A stretch of 64,000 nucleotides of DNA from an uncultured Bacteroidia bacterium (GCA_903902325.1 CAIUUO010000066.1:29117-93116); one strand, 5' to 3'; positions 20,024 to 28,666 are shown, counted from the stretch's first letter. Numbers and translations: made by a program. The notes: a model not told the origin generated them from the sequence alone.

Positions 20024-20046
20024 GGTCCCTGAGCGCAGTCGAAGGG
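20024..20046. repeat. GGTCCCTGAGCG / CAGTCGAAGGG intergenic repeat
   Basis: This 23-base motif sits 16 bases before the hypothetical gene at 20063. Close variants are, from general experience, common dispersed intergenic repeats in many bacterial genomes, including Bacteroidota. No second copy was seen in this window. Confidence 0.5.
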
Positions 20047-20062
20047 TTCATTTTTCTTGATC

Positions 20063-20395
20063 ATGGTACTCAAAGCAAAACATATCGTTGAAGAGATTGG
20101 CAGCCAACGCTGCACTGTCGTTGAAAAAGGCATTGATAAAAAAAGGGTTGACTTTTTAAAGGCTCTGCTTCAACTCAATAAATTTGAGGTTGTTGTCGAG
20201 GAGGTAGCCAAAACCGAAGAGACACCCGAACAACTTTACAACATCGGTGTAACAGACCTCGTGTTCAATCCGGTGATCGCCGTGTATGAGATGAGCATGA
20301 AAACACCCAAGGGCGAGCCCGTCACTGCCGCCTACTGGAATCAGGAAACCACTGACAGTGTTAAGGAATATTGGTTGATGGCAGATAAACGCTGA
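20063..20395 (+). CDS. conserved-looking hypothetical protein after nuoN
   Basis: A 110-residue soluble, charged protein; I do not recognise a named family. It has no signal or membrane segment. The C-terminal part holds GVTDLVFNPVIAVYEMSMKTPKGEPVTAAYWNQ, which looks like a folded domain. The start is the ATG at 20063; a TTG two codons upstream is possible. It lies 116 bases after nuoN with a dispersed repeat between, so co-transcription with nuo is uncertain. A perfect hairpin follows. Confidence 0.7.
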   Translation: MVLKAKHIVEEIGSQRCTVVEKGIDKKRVDFLKALLQLNKFEVVVEEVAKTEETPEQLYNIGVTDLVFNPVIAVYEMSMKTPKGEPVTAAYWNQETTDSVKEYWLMADKR

Positions 20396-20440
20396 GGTTA
20401 AGTAAATTCATTTTAAGCCTTTTGCGGGAAGAATGTCGCG

Positions 20441-20502
20441 CAAAGAACGCAAACAAGCGCAAAGTAAAAATCATATTACTTTGCGCTTGTTTGCGTTCTT
20501 TG
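20441..20502. repeat. perfect 27-bp inverted repeat with CGCAAA periodicity
   Basis: The arms 20441-20467 and 20476-20502 are exact reverse complements (27 of 27) around an 8-base loop. Within each arm CGCAAA-type units recur every 9-11 bases. It lies between the gene ending at 20395 and the convergent gene ending at 20535, so it may end transcription in both directions, although a clean T-run is absent. Confidence 0.85.
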
Positions 20503-20534
20503 AGTGACCTATTTTTTATTCCACATTTAAGATG

Positions 20535-20990
20535 TCAGGATTTGGACTTATACAACAGCCACCTGAAGGATGCGATATAAACTATCAACCATCCTATGGC
20601 AAAGCAGATGAGCGCAGCAACAAAACCAAAGCCAAAGAAAAACAGGATGGCAAAAATCATATAGAAAAGATTAAACCAGGCCGTGATGAAAAACGCTTTC
20701 AGCCTGATGGCATCCAATACCTCAGTTTCCTCTTTTTCCCTGGTAAATGCGATCAGAAACAATCCTGCAATCAGTAAAATGCCGGCTATATCCTCAATCA
20801 TCTGGTGCGTAATCATGGTAAAGCTTTTGGCTTCGATGTAAAAAGAGTAAACGGCAAAGACCTTCAGGTTCAAAAAGTCTGGTTTGTAATTGAACTGGTG
20901 CTTTAAAATCAACAGGATAATTCCAAAAATGGATAAAATAATGCCCAAAGGCCTGAATCCTTTGGGCATTAAGTATTTGCTTGTCTTCAT
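20535..20990 (-). CDS. small multi-spanning membrane protein, unknown function
   Basis: A 151-residue protein with about four hydrophobic helices (near residues 14-30, 58-82, 95-118 and 120-142), joined by short charged loops; the second loop has TREKEETEVLDAIRLKA. I recognise no family. Codons 8-17 coincide with a perfect 11-base inverted repeat (20941-20951 / 20959-20969). A start at Met8 would place the start codon inside the hairpin stem. Confidence 0.7.
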   Translation of the reverse strand: MKTSKYLMPKGFRPLGIILSIFGIILLILKHQFNYKPDFLNLKVFAVYSFYIEAKSFTMITHQMIEDIAGILLIAGLFLIAFTREKEETEVLDAIRLKAFFITAWFNLFYMIFAILFFFGFGFVAALICFAIGWLIVYIASFRWLLYKSKS

Positions 20991-21023
20991 TCAGCGTGTA
21001 TATAAATAATTGTATCAAAGTTA

Positions 21024-21665
21024 TTACAACAAAGAGATTTTTGTGGACGTTCCGTCGTTCATGTAGAAAATAATTGCCACCAATGCATATTTATGATTGG
21101 TAACATAAACAATCCTGTTTATACCAGGTATCCTGGAATCCTGCTCAGTGGTCATTGTCTTGATCAGCATCATTCCGCCCATGACCGGATAATCATCAAC
21201 GGTGGTTTTTGCTGTTACTGTCCTGGTAATGGTAGTCCCGTCAGCTTTGGTCAAAGTATACTTATCCCCAACACTGCTGTTATAATTGACAATAACGAAC
21301 GGCTTGCCATCCTTGTTTGTGTAATCAAGAATACCTTCCGAAGTATTTTTATATTTTGTAGTCGTAACCAAATTGCCGGAAGCATCCTTCAGGTTGGCAG
21401 GGATCAGATTTGTCAGTGTATTATTTTTGGGGAGGGTGGCCTTCACATCAAGAGTTATCACTCCATTTACATTGCTGGTTACGGTTGCTGATGCAGGGTA
21501 AGAAGTATTTCCGACAGTAACATTAGTCGTAACTTTGGTGCCAACCACATTCATGTCCAGATTGGAATCACCACCCACATCAGTCGAGGAGATCGTACCC
21601 CCATCCAATAAATTACAGGAGACCAAAAGTGCCAATACCGGCAGGAAGATGATAAATTTTTTCAT
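21024..21665 (-). CDS. lipoprotein of unknown function
   Basis: A 213-residue exported lipoprotein: the signal ends in LLVSC, with the lipidated Cys at 17. The mature part is Thr/Asn/Val-rich and predicted mostly beta, with no recognised domain. It lies 33 bases upstream of (reading on the minus strand, before) the small membrane-protein gene, so the two may form one unit. Confidence 0.72.
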   Translation of the reverse strand: MKKFIIFLPVLALLVSCNLLDGGTISSTDVGGDSNLDMNVVGTKVTTNVTVGNTSYPASATVTSNVNGVITLDVKATLPKNNTLTNLIPANLKDASGNLVTTTKYKNTSEGILDYTNKDGKPFVIVNYNSSVGDKYTLTKADGTTITRTVTAKTTVDDYPVMGGMMLIKTMTTEQDSRIPGINRIVYVTNHKYALVAIIFYMNDGTSTKISLL

Positions 21666-21905
21666 GATGGAATATTTATTTTAAATTTAGTCAAACGGTT
21701 ACTTTTCGTAAATTTAAATCCATTAAAATTAAGGTGCAATAGCCCAAACAGGTCATTTCTTTGTTTTGTGAAATAATTGTTACCATTCATTTCCATCCCC
21801 CAAAAGAATGTCCCAATACAGCGTAAACCAGTACTTTTAACGTTTTTTTAAACAGATTATTCGATCAGTCGAATTTCTCAAACTTTAACGATAATTTGCA
21901 CTTTT

Positions 21906-23165
21906 ATGCGTATCATTTGCTCCTTCCTGCTTGCTGGAATACTTTCCTCTTCCCTTTTTGCCCAAGAAAATAAAAAGGAAACATCCGTTTCCCTGTACGG
22001 GTTCATCCGGAATGATTTTTACCTGGATACCTACAAGGGACTAAATTCCTTCAATGATCTTTTCTATCTCTACCCCAATTACGTTGGAGCAGATGCCAAC
22101 GGACATGATATCAACCAGCAGACCTCAGCCAATATGCTCTCCATCGTATCGAGAATAGGTCTGAACATGACAGGGCCTTCGATCTTTGGTGCAAAGACTA
22201 CTGGTTGTCTCGAGGCAGACTTTGCAGGTAAGCCGTCAATTTATTTGCTCCGCCTGCGCAAGGCATTTGTAGTTTTCAACTGGGCAAAAACATCCCTTCT
22301 CGTAGGCCAAACCTGGCATCCCTTTGGCGGAGGAGATATTTTCCCTACGGTTCCATCCCTCAATACCGGAAGTCCTTTTCGCCCTTTTAACAGATCGCCC
22401 CAGGTAAAATTGGATTACAGAACCGGATTCTGGACAGCATCATTCGCTGGCCTCTATCAGCAGCAATACATGTCATGCGGGCCAATCGGAGCTTCCGATG
22501 TCTACAAACGCGACGCAGTGCTGCCTGAAATGGTGCTTGGAATTGATCACGGGAAAAACGGATTGAATTTCGGCGCCAACATCGACTACAACACCATTAA
22601 ACCCAGGGTAACTACAACGGGGAATAACGGAAATATTTACAACACGGATGAAATATTGGGCAGTCTTTCCTGGATGGTCTACGGGAGATACCAGCACAAT
22701 AAACTGATGATGCTTTTCCAGGGATTCCTGGGCCAGAACCTGGCGCACATGACCCTCAACAGTGGCTATGGCATCTCTGACTTCAATCCTGCCACCGGTG
22801 CAGAGCATTACACCAATTACAATGGTCTCTTTACCATGCTAAATATCTCTTACGGTACTAAATGGAAGCCCGGAATTCTTCTCGGTTACGCAAAAAATTT
22901 GGGAACCAGCAAACCATTGTATAAATTTACAGTTTCAGGCGCTGAGAGTGCAACCGTCTGGGGAATGTCAACAAACATCCAGAGCGATTACCGGATATGT
23001 CCTTTTCTATCCTACAGTGTGAACAAATTTTTGTTGTCGGCAGAATATGAACTGACAGCTGCCCTGTATGGAACCGGAAAAATCAATTTTGAAGATGGCC
23101 TTTACCAGGATGTACACAACACGGTCAACCATGGCGCCAGAATAGTGATGACCTATTTTTTCTAA
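21906..23165 (+). CDS. outer-membrane beta-barrel (porin-like) protein
   Basis: A 419-residue protein with a signal peptide (about residues 1-19, ending LFAQ). The mature chain of alternating polar/aromatic strands closes with VNHGARIVMTYFF, the terminal Phe being the BAM recognition signature. It opens with SVSLYGFIRNDFYLDTYKG, as in DcaP/porin-like proteins. It ends ten bases before paaK, so it may be a channel for aromatic acids or another substrate of that operon; this role is inferred from context only. Confidence 0.8.
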   Translation: MRIICSFLLAGILSSSLFAQENKKETSVSLYGFIRNDFYLDTYKGLNSFNDLFYLYPNYVGADANGHDINQQTSANMLSIVSRIGLNMTGPSIFGAKTTGCLEADFAGKPSIYLLRLRKAFVVFNWAKTSLLVGQTWHPFGGGDIFPTVPSLNTGSPFRPFNRSPQVKLDYRTGFWTASFAGLYQQQYMSCGPIGASDVYKRDAVLPEMVLGIDHGKNGLNFGANIDYNTIKPRVTTTGNNGNIYNTDEILGSLSWMVYGRYQHNKLMMLFQGFLGQNLAHMTLNSGYGISDFNPATGAEHYTNYNGLFTMLNISYGTKWKPGILLGYAKNLGTSKPLYKFTVSGAESATVWGMSTNIQSDYRICPFLSYSVNKFLLSAEYELTAALYGTGKINFEDGLYQDVHNTVNHGARIVMTYFF

Positions 23166-23174
23166 AACAACGAT

Positions 23175-24476
23175 ATGATCTGGAACGAGAAAATTGAATG
23201 TGCCACCCGCGATGAGATGCGTTCAATCCAATCCAAAAGACTGAACGACACGGTCCAGCGGATCTACCATGCGATACCCTATTACCGGAAGAAAATGCAG
23301 GAAGCCGGTCTGACGCCACACGACATCAAAAGTGTGGACGACCTGAAGAAACTTCCCTTCACCACCAAGGCAGACCTGCGCGACAACTACCCGTTTGGCC
23401 TCTTTACTGTTCCCATGAGCGAGATAGTAAGACTTCATGCATCATCCGGCACAACCGGAAAACCAACCGTGGTAGGATACACCCGCAAGGATATCCAGAT
23501 GTGGTCGGAAGTTGTAACCCGGTCGTTGTGTATGGCCGGCGTACATCACCACGATATTGTCCAGATCGCCTATGGTTACGGACTTTTTACGGGTGGTCTG
23601 GGGATACATTATGGCACTGAGAATCTTGGCGCTTCCGTGATCCCGATTTCGGGAGGCAATACCACCAAGCAGATTCAGCTGATGGAAGATTTCGGCAGTT
23701 CCGTTATTTGCTGCACCCCTTCCTATGCCCTCAACATTGCCGAGGTCATGAAGGAGCAGGGTGTCAACATTAAAAACCTGAAATTGAGGGTTGGCATCTT
23801 TGGCGCCGAGCCATGGACGGAAGCCATGCGGAAGGAGATAGAAGACAAACTTGGCATTAAAGCCATCGATATTTACGGACTGAGTGAAATCGTAGGTCCG
23901 GGAGTGTCGTGCGAATGCGAACACCAGTGCGGCATGCACATCAACGAGGATCATTTCCTGCCGGAGATCATCGATCCCGAGACGCTGGAACCCGTTGCAC
24001 CCGGCGAGATGGGGGAACTGGTCTTCACCACCATCACTAAGGAAGGAATGCCCCTGATCCGGTACCGCACCAGGGACCTCACAAGGCTTATTGAAGAAAA
24101 ATGCGCCTGTGGCAGAACGCTTGTCAGGATGGTGAAATGCAAGGGCCGCAGTGATGATATGCTAATTATCAGGGGCGTTAATGTATTCCCATCCCAGATC
24201 GAATCGGTGCTTTTGCAGATGAGTGAGGTTGAACCGCATTACCTGCTGATCATTGAAAGGGAGGGAACCCTTGATACAGTTACCCTGATGGTGGAAGTCC
24301 AGGAGCAGTTCTTCTCGGATGAGGTCAGGAAACTGCAGGAGCTCAGGATGAAAATCACCAGGCAACTTGAAAGCACGCTGGGCATTTCTGTCAATGTCAA
24401 GCTCGTAGAGCCAAAAACCATCGAAAGAACCGCGGGCAAGGCGCAACGAGTAATCGATAAACGTTTACTTATCTAA
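23175..24476 (+). CDS. paaK: phenylacetate-CoA ligase (AMP-forming)
   Basis: A 433-residue cytoplasmic adenylate-forming enzyme that makes aryl-acetyl-CoA from ATP, CoA and phenylacetate or a related acid. The P-loop SSGTTGKP is at residues 90-97. The adenylation motif is YGLSE, followed by [10 protein letters not shown] and the C-terminal hinge [25 protein letters not shown] segment. Length is standard. In Bacteroidales paaK is often next to ACT-domain and indolepyruvate oxidoreductase genes; here the ACT gene follows, but iorAB does not. Confidence 0.94.
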   Translation: MIWNEKIECATRDEMRSIQSKRLNDTVQRIYHAIPYYRKKMQEAGLTPHDIKSVDDLKKLPFTTKADLRDNYPFGLFTVPMSEIVRLHASSGTTGKPTVVGYTRKDIQMWSEVVTRSLCMAGVHHHDIVQIAYGYGLFTGGLGIHYGTENLGASVIPISGGNTTKQIQLMEDFGSSVICCTPSYALNIAEVMKEQGVNIKNLKLRVGIFGAEPWTEAMRKEIEDKLGIKAIDIYGLSEIVGPGVSCECEHQCGMHINEDHFLPEIIDPETLEPVAPGEMGELVFTTITKEGMPLIRYRTRDLTRLIEEKCACGRTLVRMVKCKGRSDDMLIIRGVNVFPSQIESVLLQMSEVEPHYLLIIEREGTLDTVTLMVEVQEQFFSDEVRKLQELRMKITRQLESTLGISVNVKLVEPKTIERTAGKAQRVIDKRLLI

Positions 24477-24516
24477 AAAAAATAAAGCAATCAGATCAGT
24501 CGATCTGTGTTCAGCA

Positions 24517-24605
24517 AGTTATGAGTTATGAGTTATGAACTATAAGTTATAATTCGCTGCTAATCAAAAAATAACTCATAACTCATAACTTATAACTCAT
24601 AACTC
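24517..24605. repeat. GTTATGA/TCATAAC heptamer inverted repeat
   Basis: A left arm of five 7-base units (GTTATGA, GTTATAA type, about 24517-24551) and a right arm of the complementary units (about 24570-24605) enclose a ~19-base loop. The arms pair over about 35 bases with some four mismatches. It lies between the paaK stop and the ACT gene. Confidence 0.85.
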
Positions 24606-24611
24606 CTTATC

Positions 24612-25037
24612 ATGCTAATCAAACAACTTTCCATCTTTCTTGAAAATAAATCAGGTCGTTTGAATGAGGTATCGGCCATTCTGGGAGCAGCAGGAATCAA
24701 TATGTCAGCCTTCTCGGTAGCAGATACATCCGAGTTTGGAATCCTTCGGCTCATCGTTTCAGATCATGAAAAGGCCTTAAAGGTTCTGCGCGAAAACTCC
24801 TTTTCCGTCAGTCTCACCGATGTGGTGTGCCTGAATTGCCCCAACCAGCCGGGAGCTCTGGCCCGGGCGCTGGGGATTTTATCGGATAACAATGTCTCTA
24901 TTGAATACCTGTATGCGTTTTCTGTGGGTGAAACAGCCAATGTCGTCATCAAACCCGACGATCTCGAGAAGTGCATCGCCGTTCTAACTGAGCACAGTAT
25001 GGAACTGGTAAAGGCAAGTGATCTCTACAGGATATAA
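24612..25037 (+). CDS. tandem ACT-domain protein
   Basis: A 141-residue protein made of two ACT domains (about residues 1-68 and 70-141), with the regulatory ligand-binding pattern ENKSGRLNEVSAILGAAGINM and its second copy PNQPGALARALGILSDNNVSIEY. Such proteins often accompany paaK and probably sense an amino acid (here perhaps phenylalanine). The last 26 codons are duplicated, with changes, at 27647-27727. Directly downstream lies the REP-type element. Confidence 0.88.
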   Translation: MLIKQLSIFLENKSGRLNEVSAILGAAGINMSAFSVADTSEFGILRLIVSDHEKALKVLRENSFSVSLTDVVCLNCPNQPGALARALGILSDNNVSIEYLYAFSVGETANVVIKPDDLEKCIAVLTEHSMELVKASDLYRI

Positions 25038-25060
25038 TTCGGGGCTGAAATTTGTCCCGT

Positions 25061-25216
25061 GCTACCGCGTGATTGCATCGCGTGGTTTACCACACTACCT
25101 GATGACAATGATCCCGTCCAATATTCCTTTCTCCCTGTCATAACCGGCAGCTCACATGTGAATTCCAAAGCAAAAATCAACTTTCATTCGACCACGCGAT
25201 GCAATCGCGCGGCAGC
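25061..25216 (-). mobile_element. miniature, internally deleted REP/RAYT element
   Basis: This 156-base unit has 26-base terminal inverted repeats (GCTACCGCG-TGATTGCATCG start; GATGCAATCGCGCGGCAGC end; about 24 of 26 match). Each contains the hairpin CGCGAT-TGC-ATCGCG or a near form. Its first ~90 bases match the 3' end of the transposase element at 26986-27641 and its last ~35 match that element's other end, so most of the transposase has been lost. It has the same orientation as the full copy. Confidence 0.85.
25095..25151 (-). pseudogene. remnant 3' end of a REP-associated transposase
   Basis: Read on the complement, the last codons give AAGYDREKGILDGIIVIR and a stop. This matches the C-terminus of the intact transposase at 27011 (AADYAGEKGILDGIIVIR). 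The rest of the gene is absent. Confidence 0.8.
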
Positions 25217-25252
25217 GGGGCGTGAGAGCGGATGAATGGATTTTCCTATCTA

Positions 25253-25501
25253 TTATTCGTTCATTAATCCAACTAACGTCTCCCAAATCTTTGTATCTAT
25301 AGGTTCAGGCATAATAGAGTCAAAGGAAATTTTCCCAGAGGCACCTTTACAAACACTAAAATAATTTTTGCCTGTAAGTTTTACTCTTTTAAAGTCATCT
25401 GTTAAGGTGTCAGTTATTTTGTCAAACATTACTTTATCAGAATCTTCAAGATCGTGATAATTCACTCCATTAAGTGAAAAGATGCTTTTTAAGTCTTTCA
25501 T
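25253..25501 (-). CDS. small hypothetical protein of the accessory island
   Basis: An 82-residue acidic protein starting MKDLKSIFSLNGVNYHDLEDSD, with no signal or membrane segment and no family I recognise. It is AT-rich compared with the flanking metabolic genes. It lies between the two REP-element copies. Confidence 0.5.
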   Translation of the reverse strand: MKDLKSIFSLNGVNYHDLEDSDKVMFDKITDTLTDDFKRVKLTGKNYFSVCKGASGKISFDSIMPEPIDTKIWETLVGLMNE

Positions 25502-25563
25502 AAGTAAAAGTTTAACTTCTTTATTAAATACAAATATTTTAAATATGCGTTAAAATTGGGCTA

Positions 25564-26172
25564 TTATTGGCAGTAATTTTGAATAAATTCGTATGCTTCT
25601 TTGCTTCCTAATTCTCCAGCCTTGCTGAGATCAAGACAGCCCCCGTCTTTTTGTCCTAAATTAATTTTTGCTAATCCCCTGCAAATATAGGCCCTACCAT
25701 CTTTAGAATTAATTAAAATAGCTTTACTAAAATCCTCTATGGCTCCTCTGAAGTCTTTAAGGAAGGACTTTGCATTGCCTCTATTATAATAGGCATCTAA
25801 TGAGTTAAGTGAGTTAAGTTCAATAGCTTTACTAAAATCGATTATTGCACCTCTGTAATCTTCGAGGAAGAACTTTGCATTTCCCCTGGCAAAATAGGCC
25901 GAATTTTTTGAGTTTGGATCTATTTCAATAGCCTTATTATAATCCTCTAATGCGCCTCTATAGTCTTTGAGTTTAGCTTTTGCATTTCCCCTATTATTAT
26001 AAGCAAAAGATCCTTTTGGGTCAAGTTCAATAGCTTTATTATAATCAATTATTGCGCCTCTGTAATCTTCGACGATCTGTTTTGAGTTTCCTTTCAAAAA
26101 ATAATCTATTGCTGTTTGGCTCTTGGCGACTACAGAAAAGGCGAGTAAGAGTAAAATCAATATCGTTTTCAT
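25564..26172 (-). CDS. exported tetratricopeptide-repeat protein
   Basis: A 202-residue protein with a signal peptide (MKTILILLLLAFSVVAKSQ) and five consecutive TPR units of about 34-35 residues, each of the form AYxNRGNAKxxLxDYRGAIxDYxKAIELxP, followed by a degenerate last unit. I chose the ATG at 26172 because it exposes the signal peptide; upstream in-frame starts add 27 residues without one and overlap the next gene. TPRs bind partner proteins; the partner is unknown. The gene is AT-rich and part of the island. Confidence 0.8.
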   Translation of the reverse strand: MKTILILLLLAFSVVAKSQTAIDYFLKGNSKQIVEDYRGAIIDYNKAIELDPKGSFAYNNRGNAKAKLKDYRGALEDYNKAIEIDPNSKNSAYFARGNAKFFLEDYRGAIIDFSKAIELNSLNSLDAYYNRGNAKSFLKDFRGAIEDFSKAILINSKDGRAYICRGLAKINLGQKDGGCLDLSKAGELGSKEAYEFIQNYCQ

Positions 26173-26212
26173 GTTTCTTAAGTTTATGGTGGTTAAGCTA
26201 TTATTGGCGGTC

Positions 26213-26656
26213 TTAATGTGTTCCGCAAACTTCATTGAATAGATATTCTCCATTTGTTTCTGGAATTTTTGTCTGCCATTCGGGGGTTTTAATCTTGATG
26301 TTCTCTATGATTGATCCATCTTTACTATAATCAATCCATTGTAATAATCTACTCTGATCATTATTGCAATCATATTCAATTAATTGTAGTTCGTGGTCAT
26401 AATTCATCCATTTAGGGATATCCTCTCTGTTGGCATATTTTATTCCCTTTGCGATATAGTCTGCTTTATCTTTTCCTTTGTGAATCAGCTTTGTCCATGC
26501 TCTTAAATAATCCCCACTCCTTGTTATTTCACTTTTCTTTATAAAGGCTTCAGAACCATTCGGGCTTTTAGAAACTTTTATCCATCCATCATTTTGACAA
26601 AAGCATATTGTTGGTATGCTTATAATCAATGCAATAATTAGTATCAATCTTTTCAT
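26213..26656 (-). CDS. secreted protein resembling surface-adhesin E family
   Basis: A 147-residue protein with a signal peptide (about residues 1-20, ending CFCQ). The mature part follows the surface-adhesin protein E pattern: WIKVSKSPNGSEAFIKKSEI, a Trp-containing strand (YLRAWTKL), the central YDCNNDQSRLLQWIDYS, and a C-terminal NEVC. The resemblance is by pattern only. It precedes the TPR gene by 40 bases on the same strand, so the two are probably co-transcribed. Confidence 0.6.
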   Translation of the reverse strand: MKRLILIIALIISIPTICFCQNDGWIKVSKSPNGSEAFIKKSEITRSGDYLRAWTKLIHKGKDKADYIAKGIKYANREDIPKWMNYDHELQLIEYDCNNDQSRLLQWIDYSKDGSIIENIKIKTPEWQTKIPETNGEYLFNEVCGTH

Positions 26657-26985
26657 AATTGGGTATTTTTCGCATCGTAATCACAAATCATCTTTGGCTT
26701 TTTTGAAATATGGTGATTCTACATTGTTAATCTAATTAGAGTTGGCTAGTAGTTCAAAGCAAACATTAAAGGTAAGTAAGAATATTTTAATATTGCTAAT
26801 GATCTATACTAATTCTTTCACTTGCAAACTATGATTACCATACAATTTTAGACTATACCTCAACGAGTATTAAACAATGCACCTAAATCTGTTCGGAATG
26901 GGTAGAGGTATTTGACAAAATAGCTCAGCAGAAATCTTCAATAATATCATTAATTAAGATTAATTATTATACCCGCTCAACTGAA
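26657..26985. other. AT-rich spacer without a recognisable gene
   Basis: Both strands were scanned. No coding frame with a plausible product, tRNA or clear promoter was found. It separates the transposase element from the adhesin-E-like gene, and its base composition matches the island. Confidence 0.5.
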
Positions 26986-27641
26986 CGATTGCATCGCGTG
27001 GTAAACCACATTACCTGATGACAATGATCCCGTCCAAAATTCCTTTCTCTCCGGCATAATCGGCAGCGCTGCTATACAAGTAATCTTCTGCCTTTGAAAC
27101 CAATCCTGCTTCAACCGGGTTATGATGGATGTAATTGATTTTTTCATCAATAACTTTATTGCTCCATAATTCGATCGGATGGTTGTCATGCCTCCAGAAC
27201 TGATATTTATTTACATTCGAAGATTGATTTCCTGCTTTTCGGAATTGTTCAAGTAAGTACTCTTTCCTGCTCTCGGTAGGGTTTTCAATAATAGCTTTAA
27301 CTATGGCCTTGCTGGTGAACCGCTTAAAATCGCCAATTAGCAATTCAGGTTTTTGCTCGCTGACACTTCTAAAAATTAAATGTACGTGACTGGACATCAG
27401 GCACCAGGCAAATATTTCCATCCCTTTTACTTTTTGGCAATAATGCAGACTATCAATAATAATCTTCTTGTATTCGACCCGGGTAAATACATCCAGCCAC
27501 TCAACAACGGCAAAGCTAATAAAGTAAACTCCTTCAGGATTATAAAATTTGTAGTTGCGGCTCATGAATCTATTCAATAAAAGGTAATTTAAAAGTAAGA
27601 ATTATCTTTCATTTGACCACGCGATGCAATCGCGCGGTAGC
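26986..27641 (-). mobile_element. REP-associated (RAYT) transposase element
   Basis: The transposase gene is flanked by the hairpin CGATTGCATCGCGTGGT at 26986-27002 and the inverted form ACCACGCGATGCAATCGCG at 27616-27634, continuing CGGTAGC to 27641. These terminal repeats match those of the miniature copy at 25061. This is the arrangement of a REP/RAYT unit, in which a single-strand HUH transposase acts on hairpin ends. Confidence 0.8.
27011..27565 (-). CDS. REP-associated tyrosine transposase (Y1/IS200-like HUH)
   Basis: A 184-residue Y1-type transposase. The metal-binding HUH pair is HVH at residues 60-62 in LMSSHVHLIF. Toward the C-terminus WSNKVIDEKINYIHHNPVEAGLV holds the catalytic-Tyr region typical of RAYTs. 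FWRHDNHPIEL precedes it, as in Bacteroidota members. The ATG at 27565 gives MSRNYKFYNPEG; an upstream TTG is possible. It appears intact, so it could act on its own ends and on the miniature copy. Confidence 0.88.
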   Translation of the reverse strand: MSRNYKFYNPEGVYFISFAVVEWLDVFTRVEYKKIIIDSLHYCQKVKGMEIFAWCLMSSHVHLIFRSVSEQKPELLIGDFKRFTSKAIVKAIIENPTESRKEYLLEQFRKAGNQSSNVNKYQFWRHDNHPIELWSNKVIDEKINYIHHNPVEAGLVSKAEDYLYSSAADYAGEKGILDGIIVIR

Positions 27642-27646
27642 AGGGG

Positions 27647-27727
27647 GATGACCTTTCGAAATGTATTGCTGTTCTGACTGCCCACAGCGTTGAACTGGTC
27701 AAAGCGAGTGAACTATACAAGATCTGA
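27647..27727 (+). pseudogene. 3' fragment of a second ACT-domain gene
   Basis: Reading from 27647 gives 26 codons DDLSKCIAVLTAHSVELVKA-SELYKI and a stop, aligning without gaps to the last 26 codons of the ACT gene (DDLEKCIAVLTEHSMELVKA-SDLYRI): six residue changes and many silent ones. No start precedes it; the RAYT terminal repeat ends six bases upstream. It is a truncated paralogue or a divergent allele cut by the island. Confidence 0.85.
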
Positions 27728-27826
27728 AAGGTCGCTGAATTTTATCGTTTTTTTTTTACCTTGCGTTCCTGTTTCCATCATGGGATTTAGCGCATCCTGT
27801 ATTTTTATAAATTAAGAAGACAATAC

Positions 27827-28654
27827 ATGACGAAAATCGCTATACAAGGTATCAAAGGAAGTTTTCACGAGGATGCCGCACTTAAATATTTTGGTGATGC
27901 AGGCGAAATCGTCGAGTGCCGTTCTTTTCGCAAGGTTTGCGAAATGCTTGACAGGGATGAAGTTGATTGCGCTGTTATGGCCATAGAAAACTCGATTGCC
28001 GGGAGCCTGCTTCAGAATTATGCCCTTATAAGGGATTACCACTTGAAAATTATCGGCGAAATCTACATCCACATTCAGATGAACCTGATGGCATTCCCGG
28101 GTGTCAAAAAGAAAGAGATCAAGGAGATCTATTCCCATCCCGTTTCATTTTTACAGTGCGCCGAATACCTGGAAAGGCATTTCCCAAATGCGGAACGAAA
28201 GGAATTGGGTGACAATGCCATGGTCGCAAAAATCATTCGTGACGAAAAAATAGTGCATGCTGCTGCCATTAGTAACCTACGTTCGGCTAGCCTCTACGGT
28301 CTTGAAATCCTGGACAAGGGTATCGAGACAAACAAGAAAAATTACACTCGTTTCTGGATCCTTTCCAAACATGCCACCCAGCATGAACAAAACAACAAGG
28401 CATCTTTGTGTTTTGAGGTTGGACATTATTACGGTGCATTGGCGCGGGTGCTCAATATTTTTGCAGAAAACAAAATCAACCTGAACAAGATACAATCTGT
28501 TCCAGTCCTTGGAAAACCCAATGAATATACGATGCACGTGGATGTCGAATGGGATTCCGAGGGTGATTATGAACGTGCGATCCATTTGATTCTGAAAAAT
28601 GTTTCGAGCCTGGCTATTCTGGGAGAATATAAAAAAGCGGATATTAACACCTGA
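27827..28654 (+). CDS. pheA: prephenate dehydratase (monofunctional, with ACT domain)
   Basis: A 275-residue enzyme converting prephenate to phenylpyruvate in phenylalanine synthesis. It has no chorismate mutase domain. The catalytic domain spans about residues 1-182 with the essential TRF motif at 174-176 (NYTRFW), and ENSIAGS near 54-60. A C-terminal ACT domain (SLCFEVGHYYGALARVL, then NLNKIQSVP in place of the classical ESRP) gives probable phenylalanine feedback control. It heads an operon with the flavodoxin and aminotransferase genes, 12 and 2 bases apart. Confidence 0.95.
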   Translation: MTKIAIQGIKGSFHEDAALKYFGDAGEIVECRSFRKVCEMLDRDEVDCAVMAIENSIAGSLLQNYALIRDYHLKIIGEIYIHIQMNLMAFPGVKKKEIKEIYSHPVSFLQCAEYLERHFPNAERKELGDNAMVAKIIRDEKIVHAAAISNLRSASLYGLEILDKGIETNKKNYTRFWILSKHATQHEQNNKASLCFEVGHYYGALARVLNIFAENKINLNKIQSVPVLGKPNEYTMHVDVEWDSEGDYERAIHLILKNVSSLAILGEYKKADINT

Positions 28655-28666
28655 AAAACTACATAC

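Noticed and set aside
25038..25060. Riboswitch or attenuator after the ACT gene
   Set aside because: The stem-loops belong to the REP element and the position is after, not before, a gene.
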